This document shows, piece after piece, positions 22,863-34,357 of a DNA stretch of 64,000 bases. Numbering within the stretch: position 1 is the first letter of the stretch; the number at the start of each line of letters is the position of its first letter. The notes below the pieces were generated by a model. It was not told the DNA's origin. It did no database searches and saw nothing but the letters and a program-made list of their open reading frames with translations. The position numbers were made by a program, and so were the translations under genes. Origin of the DNA: Moniliophthora roreri (taxonomy: Eukaryota > Basidiomycota > Agaricomycetes > Agaricales > Marasmiaceae); NCBI GenBank assembly GCA_001466705.2, contig LATX02000068.1, positions 62,001 to 126,000 on the forward strand, read 5' to 3'.

Positions 22863-24095
22863 TTACACCGGGGGAGGTACCAATGGCACGACAACAGCTT
22901 GCATTTGTGCTTCCGTGGTTGGCGTTACTGTGCCGGAAGGAGGAGCTGATACAGATATTGAACTTGGTGAAGGTATATCTGCCCATGGTCCTTCAGTTAG
23001 ATATGCTGAGAGAAATTTCCGCCAATTTGCCTTGGAAGGAACGAAATGACCTGTTAATCCATCAGAGCATGCTTTCAACAACATTACATACAAGCCAACC
23101 GCACCTCCTTCATGCTCTTCCACCCGCTTGTTCAATGTTACCTCTAATATGAGTTTGGATCGCTCTCCTGTGACGATGGCATCGGTCTTGCCTAAAATGT
23201 GTAATGTGGGTGTTGAGAAACCTGGCGATAAGACGGTTTCGCTGATTGAATCACGCGGTTTGAACCCGGAGACAGAGACACAATATTCGCTGCGTCGAAC
23301 GATAAGCTTTTGATCGAGGAAAGAAAGGATCAAGTACTTGCAAAGGAGGGTGTGGTGGTTGTCCATTGACCAGGAAGGGCGGATGAAGATACGGCCTTTC
23401 AAGCTGGTGGCGCGATGAGATGAAAACTTCCTCAAACACAGTGTACCTACAAGTGCTGTTATCAGTGTTGCTAGACCAGCACCTTGGCTAGGGTGCGAAT
23501 CAGATCGGGGACGATTCATACAGGATATTCGTTAACAGACCTAAATCCAAGAATTCCCTGGAGACCAAAAGGGCAGTCGATAGGTGTCTCGGGATAGGCA
23601 TGCAAATCAACGTACGTCAAATCGCATGGATTTCAGAGTGTCGCGAATAAAATCCAACGTGGCCTCCAGTCCGACATAAGTCGTCTTTGTAGAGTCTGCA
23701 AATTTCCACCATCCGCGAGGGGTGAGGGTAGGATCAGAGGCACTATCGAGTGCTTCGGGCGTGTCGCCGAATAGGTCGGCCGCTGTTAAGACGTGCGGTG
23801 CATCCAGGAAGACTAGCCGCAGGACCTGGAGTGACTCAAAAAAAATCAACGATTTGAATTCGTACGTACTCATCTCGACGTCCTTGCACTGTTTTCGGAT
23901 GGCTCCCAGCTTCACATATGTATATCAGAACAGAAACCGTGCACATCATCGATTCGCCCACTTTTTTACTGAAGATATTAGCATTTTGAGCGTATCTAGA
24001 GTCGTATTATTAATTCGTTCCAACTCCAGACTACCGGCACCAAAAGTTGCCTACCCGTGGAGGACCAGAATCTTTTTCGTCGCAGCCGCCACCAT
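22863..24095 (-). CDS. FSH1-type serine hydrolase
   Basis: The protein starts MVAAATKKILVLHGYAQNANIFSKK and continues LGAIRKQC, LVFLDAPHVL, GWWKF, then GILGFSQGAGLA with the nucleophile Ser, VSGFKPRD, TLHILGKTDAIV with the catalytic Asp, and GGHFVPSK with the His. This order is the FSH1 family. The group is related to yeast FSH1-3, cytosolic serine hydrolases of unclear substrate. One intron (23341-23290) has a GCAAGT donor, giving PPHPPFEYCVSVSGF, which fits the family spacing; the GT two bases inside breaks the frame. The splice between KDVE and LVFLD (about 23880-23830) is uncertain. A Pro/Ser-rich tail of about 40 residues follows the core. Confidence 0.82.
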
Positions 24096-24455
24096 ATCAA
24101 GGCTTGTGATTGAAGGAAAGTCAAAAGATTCAGGAGACTCGGGCTCGACTCGGGTCAACTCGCCTTGATCGGATGTTAGATTCTTTATAGATTCTTACTT
24201 GTCCACCTTCATCTCGCAGTTATGGGTCGCGGATATCTTGAAATCGGATACGAAGACCAGAAATCCTTTTGGCAACGCCATGACACAGTTAATCTTATAT
24301 TCTGCGGTCAAGACGGACGCGTTCTAACCGCTACTTGCGTCGCTAACCGAATCCTATCCGGAATCGCCCGTTAACCCATCGGAAAGAACTCGAGGATGAT
24401 ATAAAGGCTTCTTCAAGTTCTTGCTCCAAAGCACCTGCCCTCTAATTGGACCCCC

Positions 24456-26754
24456 ATGATGCTCCGTCGACAGGTTATCATGCACGACCGAAAATTTCTA
24501 TCGATCGCATCGAGGCAATTCTCTGCGACTTCAGCCAGATTCAAGGAGCGTTTGGTCATCCTTGGGTCAGGTTGGGGTGGGTATGAAGTATTGCGAGGGG
24601 TCGACAAGAAACGTTGGGGTGAGGAAATCTCTGACGTCTGTATCTAATTTTCTGAATTATCGTAAACAGATGTTACGATGGTTTCACCCAACAATTACTT
24701 CAATTTCACACCTCTACTTGCTGGTTGTGCCGTAGGCACTCTGGAGCTTCGCTGTGCGGTTGAGCCTGTGAGGATTTGAGAGGCTGTCTTTACTGAATAT
24801 GCTAAATAATCTTTCAACTCCATAGGTCCGCAAATATGCACCGCATATTGTTGGTCATCCAGCATTTATCTCACGTTGATATTCAGCTCACCGAAGCTTT
24901 CAGACGTCATATCAAGCGTGGTGTGATGAAATAGGTGCGTAACGTCCTAGTCCATGCAACTCGTAATCTAACATTCGATCCGTAGATTTCAAACAAAAGA
25001 AGCTCAAATGCGTGCGCCTTGAAGTACCGATTTCTGAAGTCACATTTCTTTGACATCGATCTCTCTGAAGGTCCCCGCAACACCACCTGCCCCATTCCCT
25101 TCTCCTTCAGATGTCCCAAGCGGCGTGCCACCGTCACCCCGGCCAGGTTCCACTGGCCAGTCATTTACCATGAAGTACGACAAACTTGTGATCGCAGTCG
25201 GTGCATACTCACAGAGTGCGTATCTATGTTTTCTGCCTTGCAATCGAGTTTCTTATTGTTGTGTGCCAGCTTTTGGCATCCCTGGAGTAAAAGAACACGC
25301 ACATTTTCTTAAAGATGTGAAAGACGCGCGAGCCATTCGAAGTCGCATCCTTGAGTGTACGTTTTATATTCCTAATGCTGATATACCTCGGGATACTGAC
25401 TGGGTACCCGAATAGGTTTTGAACAAGCCAACCAGCCGGTAATGTCTGACATTGAGCGACGGAACATTCTTCATTTCTGCATTGTTGGTGAGTGCTTTCA
25501 GACTTGCATGGTACCGACTTATCCTATGAGTAGGCGGTGGTCCCACTGGGGTTGAGTTTGCAGCAGAGCTGCACGATCTGTTGCACACTGAGATCGAGCG
25601 GCACTACCCTCAGTTGGCTAAACTGTCTAAGATCAGTCTTTATGATGTCGCTCCCAGTATTCTCGGAATGTTCGACTCTCAACTCGTGCAGTATGGCCTA
25701 CATTCGTGCATTTTCGAAAGGAATGGAAACTGATTTATTGTAGATACACTGAAAAGAAGTTCCGTCGAGATGGCGTCAACCTCTACACCAGTCATCACGT
25801 CGAGCGCGTCGAAATGGTTTGGATGTTCCGGATTTCTTCCTTGAACTCATCTGACCTCAACACTCATATTCACGCCAGGGCAAGATGTTCGTGAAAGAGC
25901 AAGGCGAAGGTGTGTTATTTTGCCTTGGCATTTTACCTTCGCTGACGCTGTCATCAGTACCGTTTGGTCTCTTGGTTTGGTCAACAGGTTTGGCCCCGAA
26001 TCCTCTCATCAGCTCTATAAAGGGGTTACAAAAGCATCCCAAGCACCAACGAAGGTAACCAAACCCTGCTGAATTAACGATACTTTGCCAACGATTCCAC
26101 CGACAGCATAATAACTAACGAGCATTTGAACGTCCTGAAGGAGGACGGAACGCCAGATACCGAGGTATGGGCCATCGGAGATGCCGCTTGTATAGAGAAT
26201 GTCTTTATGCCTGCCACCGCCCAAGGTTCGTACTGAAATGGCCTTCACCCCTGACATGTCGACAGCTAAATCGGTTGTCATCCAGTTGCCAACCAAAAAG
26301 CATCCTACCTTGTTAAGAAACTGAATAAGATTGTTCGAGATCGCGAACATACAGAGCCATTCAAGTTCAATAACAAGGGCAGCCTTGCGTACATCGGAGA
26401 CTGGTACGGTAACGGAACTTCTATGATGAACTTTTCTCACTCGTTTGCGGCGTCCACATAGGAAAGCCATTTATGATCGTTCGGCCGTTGATAAAGATGG
26501 TCCCCTCAGTAAAGAGTCAGGGAGGACGGCATGGCTTCTTTGGCGGTCTGCTTATTTCACCATGACACTCAGTGTACGCAACAAGTGAGTCGTGTTCTAC
26601 CTTGTGACCTGAAAAACATCCTAAGCGATCTTCAGAATCCTTGTTCCCTTCTACTGGTTCCTGAACTGTAAGTTGCCTTTTTCTGATGGCTACTTAATGC
26701 CACAAATTCAAACAATTACCAGGGATATTTGGGCGCGATTTGACGCGATTTTAA
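24456..26754 (+). CDS. Alternative (type II) NADH:ubiquinone oxidoreductase, mitochondrial
   Basis: Many short exons. A basic, Ser-rich N-terminus ([15 protein letters not shown]) looks like a mitochondrial presequence. It leads into the FAD-binding [12 protein letters not shown], then [34 protein letters not shown], the NADH-binding [21 protein letters not shown] and [12 protein letters not shown]. The C-terminal membrane-anchor region ends [10 protein letters not shown]. Non-proton-pumping NADH dehydrogenases of this kind sit on the inner mitochondrial membrane. No EF-hand was seen, so it is not the calcium-regulated type. Whether it faces the matrix or the intermembrane space cannot be told. 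Complex I subunit NDUFV1 lies at 47-48.9 kb, so both NADH routes exist in this fungus. Confidence 0.9.
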
Positions 26755-27159
26755 TTTATGGGCTGCCATCAATATTTCCAACGCTAGAGGTATTTTAGAC
26801 ACTGCATACTTGTATCGTTACTTTCCTGTACTTCGCCGTCTGGTGTAGTAATTGCTATCGTAGTCATTTCTTGCGTCTCAAGTAGAAAACTATTCAAGTT
26901 CTAGCGTCAAGTGAATTGATAGACGAAGGTAAGTACCAAGTATACTAGATTGTCGATGATAGATCGGTCCGCGAAACACTATACATTAATGTCTTTCGCG
27001 TCGCACGACTCTGTCGCTGCCAATAATGTTATCATATATTCGAGTCCTCAAGACTGAAAATCATACAAATACGTAGTACACGACCTAAAGGCTACAATGT
27101 CCAGGCATGTAGAGTACAACGAGATAAAACATGCGAATGAAATCGTACATTCTTCGTCC
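26755..27159. other. Intergenic region, convergent 3' ends
   Basis: Four hundred bases between two convergent genes. A/T-rich with no coding signal. Likely holds the two polyadenylation regions. Confidence 0.5.
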
Positions 27160-28052
27160 TTATATGAATCCCTGGAAACAGCCAATATCTTTCATGATTG
27201 TGGAACGATGAGGATTATGGTTCTGACGCTCAGTCACGATCCTGGTCCAGGATGGGTCCACGCCTTCTGAGCCCTCAACTTCCCCATCTCTATTCAAGCC
27301 AATGTGCGCCAGATGGGAGAAAGAATTGGTCCTAGGCATTGAAATCATAGCTGGGGTAATTGTAGGTTGTGGGGACGCTTCAGTCACTGACAAGGTCGAG
27401 TTGTTTTTTGATCTAAGGCTCCGTAGTCTGAACATTGTAGGACGAGTCTTAGTAGATGTTTTCCGAGCTGAAATAAGATAGTCAACAAACTTGGCATTGC
27501 GAAAACTTGTCTGAACCACTTACTCGCGATAGGTGAAGAAGGTAGGTAATGCTTCACTGTCTGTCCGAACGCATTACCCTCTATATCATTGTCGAATAAG
27601 AGGCCCCACATTCTGCTCTGAGGTAGAATTGGTCAGATAAAATCTTCGCGAAGAAGTCGATAAATACAAACCCTTCCATTGAAGACATGAAAGAAAGGCT
27701 TCTCAGTATGGTAGACGAGGTTCTCAGGTACTGGGAACAGCCAGTTGACTTTCCCTGTCAACGGATCCACGAGGCGGAACCAATATCGCTCTGCATCAGG
27801 AATTCCGCTGCTGGAGCCTAAGCTAGAGCCAGACTGTTCCGATGATCCATCAGGCCCACACTCTTCGTCCCTGCCGAAGACGACCTTGCCCTTCTGGTTG
27901 AAATACTGCCATTCCACAGGTTCGGCCCCGAACTTGGCATGATACACTTTCGCATAGGCCTCTACGAGCGTAACGCGATTATGAGAAACAAGAGAGGAAT
28001 AACTGGTTGAAACCTTTCGTCGATCCTTTGCAGACAGCAGTTGAGAGAACAT
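27160..28052 (-). CDS. WH1 (EVH1) domain protein, WASP-like N-terminus without VCA region
   Basis: Three exons. The WH1 fold is visible in order: LLSAKDRRKV, VEAYAKVYHAKF, WQYFNQKGKVVFGRD, YWFRLVDPLTGKVNWLF, YHTEKPFFHVFNGR and MWGLLFDND-IEGNAFGQTV, then a basic Ser/Thr-rich tail of about 90 residues. In WASP the WH1 domain binds a proline-rich partner (WIP/verprolin). This protein ends before any proline-rich or WH2/VCA part, so it cannot itself activate Arp2/3. A splice inside FNGR/SRMWG is required. The acidic insert after GRDEECGPD is unusual for the domain. ARPC4 and a gelsolin protein elsewhere in the window touch the same actin system. Confidence 0.75.
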
Positions 28053-29331
28053 ACTGGACCGTAGGTGAGGGTTTGGGGTAGAAGACTGCGTTAGGGCTGG
28101 CGAGTACGAGGCATCTAGGATACAACCTCGTGCCCACCATGAGTCGCATTAAACGTAGATATGATCGTAGTCAAGATTGAGGACCTTGACAGAAATCTCT
28201 CGGCGATAAGATCTGTCAAAGATATGGATAGAAGAACGAAGGGGATAGGTCCGGCTCAAGCATGGCTTGCGAGCCATTCTATTGCAGGCTTTATTCTAGA
28301 CTATATTCACGGAGGGGTGATAATGGTAAAGTTATGGGATGTGTAGGAGGGGTAATGAGCATAGAACTGGAAGTAGTCGTTGAGAAGTTGACGAGTTCAC
28401 AGGAGTACATTACTCACCTTGTGGTTCATCTCAAATTCTCGACCCTAATCTGCCTCGCTTTTCCTTGCCTGTGTGCTCACCCTTTCCTTCTCGTGTATCC
28501 GCCATCTGCTAGAGGGCCTTCCGTTCCTTCGAAGTAGTCGGCTTTCGTTATGAAACTGTGTGGATTGTGTCCAAGAAGAAATGGAGTTTTCTGCGTTCAT
28601 ATATTCTTGCAACAGATGGCAATTAATTCGTTATCAGCCTATGTTCGAGGGAGCTGGACAATGGGAGGAATGAAAGCCAAAACTCAGCTGAACCGAAGTT
28701 CACCGCGTCAACTTTTCTTCTCACAACTCACAACACTCAATCTGGATCCCACCATCATGCATCAATGCTCAAACAAGTCCGGTCTTTCAAGGCTCTCTTG
28801 CTGTTCCTCCGCTGAATTCTTGTGCATGTGTAGGGTACACTATCCACATTAAAGGGATATCTCAGCCTACGTTTAGATGGGTCGTGAGTCGGGACGTTCG
28901 CTATCACTGAGGCTGCTGATCCAAATTCCCAGGACGATATTCAGAGACTTCTGGGTTACAACCAAGCCAATTCTAGGACGGTTGGACGCGTTCATTGTTG
29001 GGTAAAAGATTTATCACTGGCATCACTGAGAGTTTTCATTAGCGTCAATCTTTTTACCGCAAGGAGACGCCGAGAATTTGACCGCCATGGTGTTCAGACC
29101 CATCATTTTCATCTGCTTCAACACACCGTTCTGCAACAGGCTTTCTACAGTGCGAGGCTCATCCGTGCTACACTCACTCACCAGAGGTCTTCCGGCGTTT
29201 TATGCTACGTCTGTACCGGTGTATCACCGGGTCTTGCAGCATGCGTCTGTGCCTTGCTGAAGCTTTGAGCGTACAAAACAGTTGTATATTGTTTTCCGCA
29301 AATAGCCCAACCCAGCTCACCTGTAGCGACT
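28053..29331. other. Gene-free stretch upstream of xylanase relic
   Basis: About 1.3 kb in which no ORF shows a recognised domain or sustained codon pattern. The first 150 bases are the probable upstream region of the WH1 gene. The rest holds only short frames that I treat as chance. Confidence 0.5.
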
Positions 29332-31187
29332 ATGCTACGTCTGATCCCATTCGTTTTTCTGGCCATCCTGCTTCGTCTGGCTCCCGCTGTTCCCGTTTTG
29401 GGACAATGTGGCGTGAGTGGAGCGTTTCTATAGCATCTAGGTGGTTTTTGGCTCACTTGTGGGCAATTCAGGGCACCGACTGGATAGGCTCTACTGCTTG
29501 TGATTCTGGGTCTACATGCGTTGAATTCATGTTTACCATTTAGCTTTCGTCCGAGATGACTTGCCCTCATAAGATACTGGTTTCTGTTTCTAGACTACTC
29601 CCAGTGCATACCTAGCATGGGTTGCGGAGGAGGAATAACGGTACAACGAGATGTGTACCTGTAACACTAGCTAATGCCAAGTTCGACTAGACAACAGTGC
29701 AGCCTCCAACCAGCACCAGATCCATGCGAAACTTGTTTCTCACGGAAAGAATTCTGGGTGTGTGACTAGTGTTTTGCTACTTTCTTGTGAGTAGCTTAAC
29801 AGGTTCGTTCATAGGGTTCGGCCGCCGATGCTAACATCATTGGCAACCCAAGCGAGTGTTTTGTGGGTTGTGGGACCTGGAAGGATTGATACTGGTTGAC
29901 GGAATACGCAGACGTCCGGAGGCTACTGAAGGATGTATTTGGCCAGATCACTTCCGAGGACTCTTTGAAGGTCTGTCAACAACTCGTTTCCCGAGCCGGT
30001 CCAGTCTCGAATAGCTAATCCTTATAAAATGGAAATAGGATGCCACGGAACATGAGGATTTCCCTAATTATGTCGGATATTGAGAATCAATTACCGTGTA
30101 AAGGCCAAAGAGGCCAATTCACCTTCACCGATGCTGACATGAAGTTGTCAGCAGGCTACCTCGAATGGCAAGATGGTCCGTGATGGCACACCTTAGGTAA
30201 AATCTTTAATTTGTACTACATCCGAAAGTGTCTTCTTCCACTGACACTGAAGCTGTATCTGATCGTTTGGTATGCACAATCTCCATCATGGGTTAGCGCG
30301 ATTAACAACACAAACGTTTTGGTATGTCTTTCACGGTGTGGCATTGAGGAAGCAGGCCATATTAACACGGAGCATAAAACTTCCGTCCTCGAAACTCATG
30401 TTTCCAACGTTGCTACGTGTGCAAGTAAGTTCACGGTATGAAGCATCACCGGTCTCGAGGACTTATTCCGTTTCGGCGAGATTCTGAACGAGGATGGAAG
30501 TTTGCGAAACAACGTCTTTTCTAGGGTTCTTGGCCAGGAAAGTTTTTGAAGCTTCATTATTCGACGTTTTCTGACCCTTGAAAAAGGACTTCGTTGGAAT
30601 TACTTTCCGCGCGATGAGGCCGGCTGACTCTTCAGTCAAGTCAGCGGAACATCCTCCAATTTCACGCCATTGTCCCATGCTATTATACTAATGAAATGAC
30701 TACGACCTCGACAACACCGGCTGGAGCGACTTGAAGCCCGAAGTCGAAGGGAGGTGATTTTTCCTGAGCACCCTACATCCTCACTCAACCCTCAACAGGA
30801 GCGGTCAAACCTGTGAACGCTGTGAACTCGGGAGGCAAGATCATCGACAGAATTAGCACACAGACTCACTTCGGTGTTACTCTGTCATATTATCTCGCTA
30901 CGGTTGATACTCACATTTCCTTAGTCCGGTGGTGGTGCCGGTGTGTTGCCTCCATGCAACGGCTCGCATCGGCGGGTTTAGACATTGCCATCACCGAGCT
31001 TGATATTGCATCTTTTGACGATTACGTTGCCGTTGCGAATGCTTGCTTGAGTGTCCCTCAGTGTCTCCGTTACCTCTTGGGGTGTGTCCGATTCCAGCTC
31101 GTGGCGAGCGGACGACAACCTCACACTCTTCGACCGACACCCAAAGCAGTTTACAACGCTGTGCTCATTGCCGTCATGTTAAGGTAA
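29332..31187 (+). pseudogene. Decayed CBM1-GH10 endo-beta-1,4-xylanase
   Basis: A signal-peptide-like start (MLRLIPFVFLAILLRLAPAV) leads to a cellulose-binding CBM1 half (GQCGGTDWIGSTACDSGSTC, rejoined over an intron; then YSQCIPS). The GH10 pieces follow in order: LTEYADVRRLLKDVFGQITSE, PSWVSAINNTN, ILNEDGSLRNNVFSRVLGQESF, NDYDLDNTG and the nucleophile motif AITELDIAS, ending in a YNAV tail. They lie in different frames with stops (around 30049-30200, 30486-30560 and 30690-30760). The residues before the acid/base Glu are damaged, reading FGEIL where DVVNEI is expected. The CBM1 splice near 29540 also fails. A working enzyme is very unlikely. Confidence 0.85.
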
Positions 31188-31496
31188 ATGTGATTTACTT
31201 GCAATAACTTGTTGAAAACGCTTCTCGCTGACCCAAACCCTCTAAAGGGACAGCCTTACCGATGTAATCACGGAACCAAAATTTCAAGCAATAGCATTTG
31301 TTTCTTTACTTTCATGCGGATCCTTGGAGTACCGCAAAAACCTCGAAGGCCGCTGCGAGACATGTTATGTAGTCCATTGAGAAATTCACAGTCTGTCGCT
31401 GCTAAAATAGCCTTCTGTTGGGCATTTGGAATCAAATTCCGGTCTATTATGAATAAGGCTGAGTGGTGGATAAGATACGTGTTATGGATAGCATTA

Positions 31497-32390
31497 TTAT
31501 GCTTGTGTGGCAGGTGTGTCTGTTTGTGACGACTGGGATGGCGTCGGTAAGGGATTTTGGTCTGCTGAAGAGACAGAGGTGTCCTTTTGTGGTTCCGTTG
31601 AAGGTTTTGAGTTCGCGGAATCCGGCTGAGTTTGAGGGTCTTCATCGTCGTCATCCATTATTTCTACGAGATGTGAACGTCAGATCATCGTGGTAAGTGT
31701 CAGCGCATAGCGACATACCATCTTTGTAGACTTCTGGATGAGCTCTGAAACACGTCTGCATTGCCTTGAACTTGTCAACGCAGTTGATGCCTTTCGGCTC
31801 TTCTTCCGAACACACGAAGCAGGAAAATGCATCCCGGAATTCCTCCCCGCATGGTCCATAGGCCATTCCACCAAGGCAAGGGCAGTCCCAGTTTATTTCT
31901 CCTGTAACTGGGTTGAATGCTCCACCTCCACCTCCACCTCCAGAAGCACCTTCCCCTTCTGTTGACGACTGGTTTTGACCCTCAGTCTTTTCGCCTTCGG
32001 TAGGAAACTGCTTGCTCTGCGGTATATTCGAAGTTGTAGTATTAGATGTCTCTGCAACCCCAGATTGTGAAGAGTCGAGTTGATTGTCTGGCGGTGGAGT
32101 TGTTTTGGAAGAAGGACCATCCACTGACAGTGCCTTTTTGGAAGCTAAAGCATCGTGTCAGACGCGACATTCGGTACTTATATTCAAGAAGACACACATT
32201 CAAGACTTGTCGCACTGTCGAGTGCAATGCGTTGACCATAGGTTATACGCCATGTCAAATATGAGGCGACTGCTACGGAAGCTCCGGCTGTGACCCCGAG
32301 GCGACCATTAAAAGTCCGAGCTCGTGTGTTTTGAGGGATCTGGGTGTGTAGACAGCGGCGGAGAAGCAAGCGTCTCAGGTGGGCGAACAT
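31497..32390 (-). CDS. MIA40: Mitochondrial intermembrane-space import oxidoreductase MIA40
   Basis: Three exons (32390-32198, 32144-31719, 31663-31497) give 786 nt, 261 residues. A basic presequence is followed by a hydrophobic anchor ([15 protein letters not shown]), a Ser/Gly-rich linker with a poly-Gly run, and the conserved core: the redox CPC motif in [16 protein letters not shown], then twin CX9C ([11 protein letters not shown] and [11 protein letters not shown]) and FRAHPEVY. A long acidic C-tail starts [12 protein letters not shown]40 oxidises cysteine-rich imported proteins in the intermembrane space, among them the Emi1-like type of CX9C protein at 13 kb. The anchored layout matches fungi, not animal CHCHD4. 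Nothing abnormal. Confidence 0.93.
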
Positions 32391-32810
32391 AGTGGATCAG
32401 GAAGGAATTTCCTGGTGCTGAGTAACAGAAAAATCTCTAGGGCCGGCGGCGCAAGTTTCTTCGTCATCAGTCACCACGGCACGTTGATCGCTACTCTAGC
32501 CATTCAGCTCTTTTTGCGATGCGTTTCTAGACGATCTTGATATGCCTTGTGCTTTTGCGAGATGTTTGGCTTTCCTGTCAGCTACTATGAGGCTTATGAG
32601 GCGTCGACCTTCCATCTTTCTCCCATCGTTTCAGGCGTCGGTCAAACAGATTCGTTCCGGTGCTAAAAGACTGTACATATACATATTTTATGGTATGTGG
32701 TCATAATACTACTACATTTATTATTCATATTCATATCTCATATAATCATAGAGTTCCCGACGACCAGCATCGGCGCGAAAAGCTGGATACCCGTATCACT
32801 ATCGGTACGT
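32391..32810. other. Intergenic region between MIA40 start and the J-like gene end
   Basis: About 420 bp holding the MIA40 promoter side and the J-like gene 3' side. A basic minus-strand reading around 32420-32650 was seen but has no homology I can name. No RNA gene recognised. Confidence 0.4.
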
Positions 32811-33760
32811 TCAGGAGGAAACTCGTTCAAAAGCATTTTGGAGACTTACATGAGGTGGACTTGAAACCTTCTCTCGACTCATGAGCTCGTTCAACGACCT
32901 CGCGACTGCACCTACGCCTAGGTAGATAAATGAGCGAGGGGTCTCGTCCGGATGTCGAAGAACAGCTACAACTTACCTTCTGTTACAATGGCCTTCTCGA
33001 TAGAAGGTACCCGGTGCATCATCCGTTGAAATCGGTCGGGATGCCACCTGAGCTGAGCATTCCGGATCCGATCTTTACGCGTCAAGGATTGCGAATGCAA
33101 CGGCGACAGCAGAAATTCTGAAACAGCAGAAAGCGTAATTTGTTCTGGACTTGTTGGAGGGGATGCAAGGGGCCATGGGATGTTGGTGAATGTGAGGGGC
33201 TCCGAAGATGCCGCGAGCGTTGCCCAACGGTCCTCGTATCTCTTCCAGCTGTCTGAAAGTGACTTGTCCGACCTCGAGCGCTCATAGACTCTACGCTGCG
33301 TCGGTCTTCTGTAGTAATGGTATTCCTCAGTCCTTTTTCTTCTTTCTGCGTCGCGCTGCTGTCGAATCTGTTCTTCAACGCGTCTCACTTCTTCCTGCAT
33401 CGCTTTTGCTCGCCGTCTCTCCCTCTCTGCTGCGATTCGTCGCATCTCCTCTTCCTGTCGCATCCATCTCTCGGCCTCGGCTTCATACCTATACATGGTA
33501 TCTTCCCACATTCGTCTCCGAACCCGCTCACCAAACTCATGGCGCGCACGTCCTTCTGGAAACCTTATTTGTTGCTCGCGAATCCATTGTTCGGTATTTC
33601 TCCCGTGCTTGTCGAGTTTGACGTACTCCTGTTCAACGACCCAGGCGTATGTGTCTGCCATGTGCTGCCATGGCGTGGATTTCGGTGCCCGAGATGGCCT
33701 CAGGTCTGGCTTTGGAGGGGGCATAGTTTGGGTAGGAATATTGCGATTGCGATGAGGCAT
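32811..33760 (-). CDS. NFKBIL1-like protein with degenerate J domain
   Basis: Two exons (33760-32977, 32917-32811) give 891 nt, 296 residues. The middle is a long charged helix of Arg/Glu repeats (RWMRQEEEMRRIAAERERRR) that is probably coiled. The C-terminus reads FTNIPWPLASPP, then RKDRIRNAQLRWHPDRFQRM and GAVARSLNELMSRE, the pattern of NFKBIL1-type proteins, whose end resembles a J domain with HPD. The animal protein is linked to RNA processing; function in fungi is unknown. A good GTAAGT donor after SSPPH would allow an extra intron ending the protein at 32738 instead. The start at 33724 is an alternative. Confidence 0.6.
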
Positions 33761-34357
33761 CGTCGACCTGGATACGAGATGATGGGGGATGCAAGGAAAG
33801 GATGCGGTGTAGACTGCAGGTCACCTTTCAGCGCTGGAAAGATATGTTTGTGCAACACGTTTTATCCATGCCAATGTATTCAAGGAAGCCTCATTGTAAC
33901 AGCCTGGTTCTGCGGCAGAGTTCAACTTGTTTGTTCAGTGTAATGACGCATATCTAGGTATCCAGGTATCACAAACCGAGTTATATGTACGAGTAATTAA
34001 AAATAAATTTGACCGCCCTCGAGGTTCGCCAACGGTTTTTTTTTTTTCTTTTTATTCCTGCACTTGTTGACATCAGTTGCCGTTGCCGTTGTCCTTCTCT
34101 CAGTACAAGCATCCTTTGTTCAACTTGAACGGAAACAAGGCAGTGTACAAGCGAGCCTTGGGATTAAACACGTGGTGCTGATGTTATTTTACAGGCGATC
34201 TTTGGACGGTCTTCGAGGCGTGTACTTCGCACTGGCGCTGGCAGCATTCATATTTCATTCCTTAGACTTGAACGTTCGTTTTAATATTTTATCGATGCTT
34301 TGGCTTTACTGACGTCTTGTCTTCCATCGGTAGGAGGTCCTGGAGCACTAGGCTGCC
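33761..34357. other. Upstream region between J-like gene and Sec7/PH gene
   Basis: About 600 bp. A T-run near 34037-34046 and a pyrimidine-rich stretch precede the Sec7/PH gene, as expected for a fungal promoter or leader. A GT-AG pair inside 34180-34335 could be a leader intron. No coding evidence. Confidence 0.4.

Noticed and set aside
32420..32650. Basic minus-strand reading upstream of MIA40
   Set aside because: No start or splice partner could be found and no family fits.
33317..33943. 208-codon plus-strand ORF opposite the NFKBIL1-like gene
   Set aside because: Mirror of the Arg/Glu-rich helix; hydrophobic by complement and without homology.
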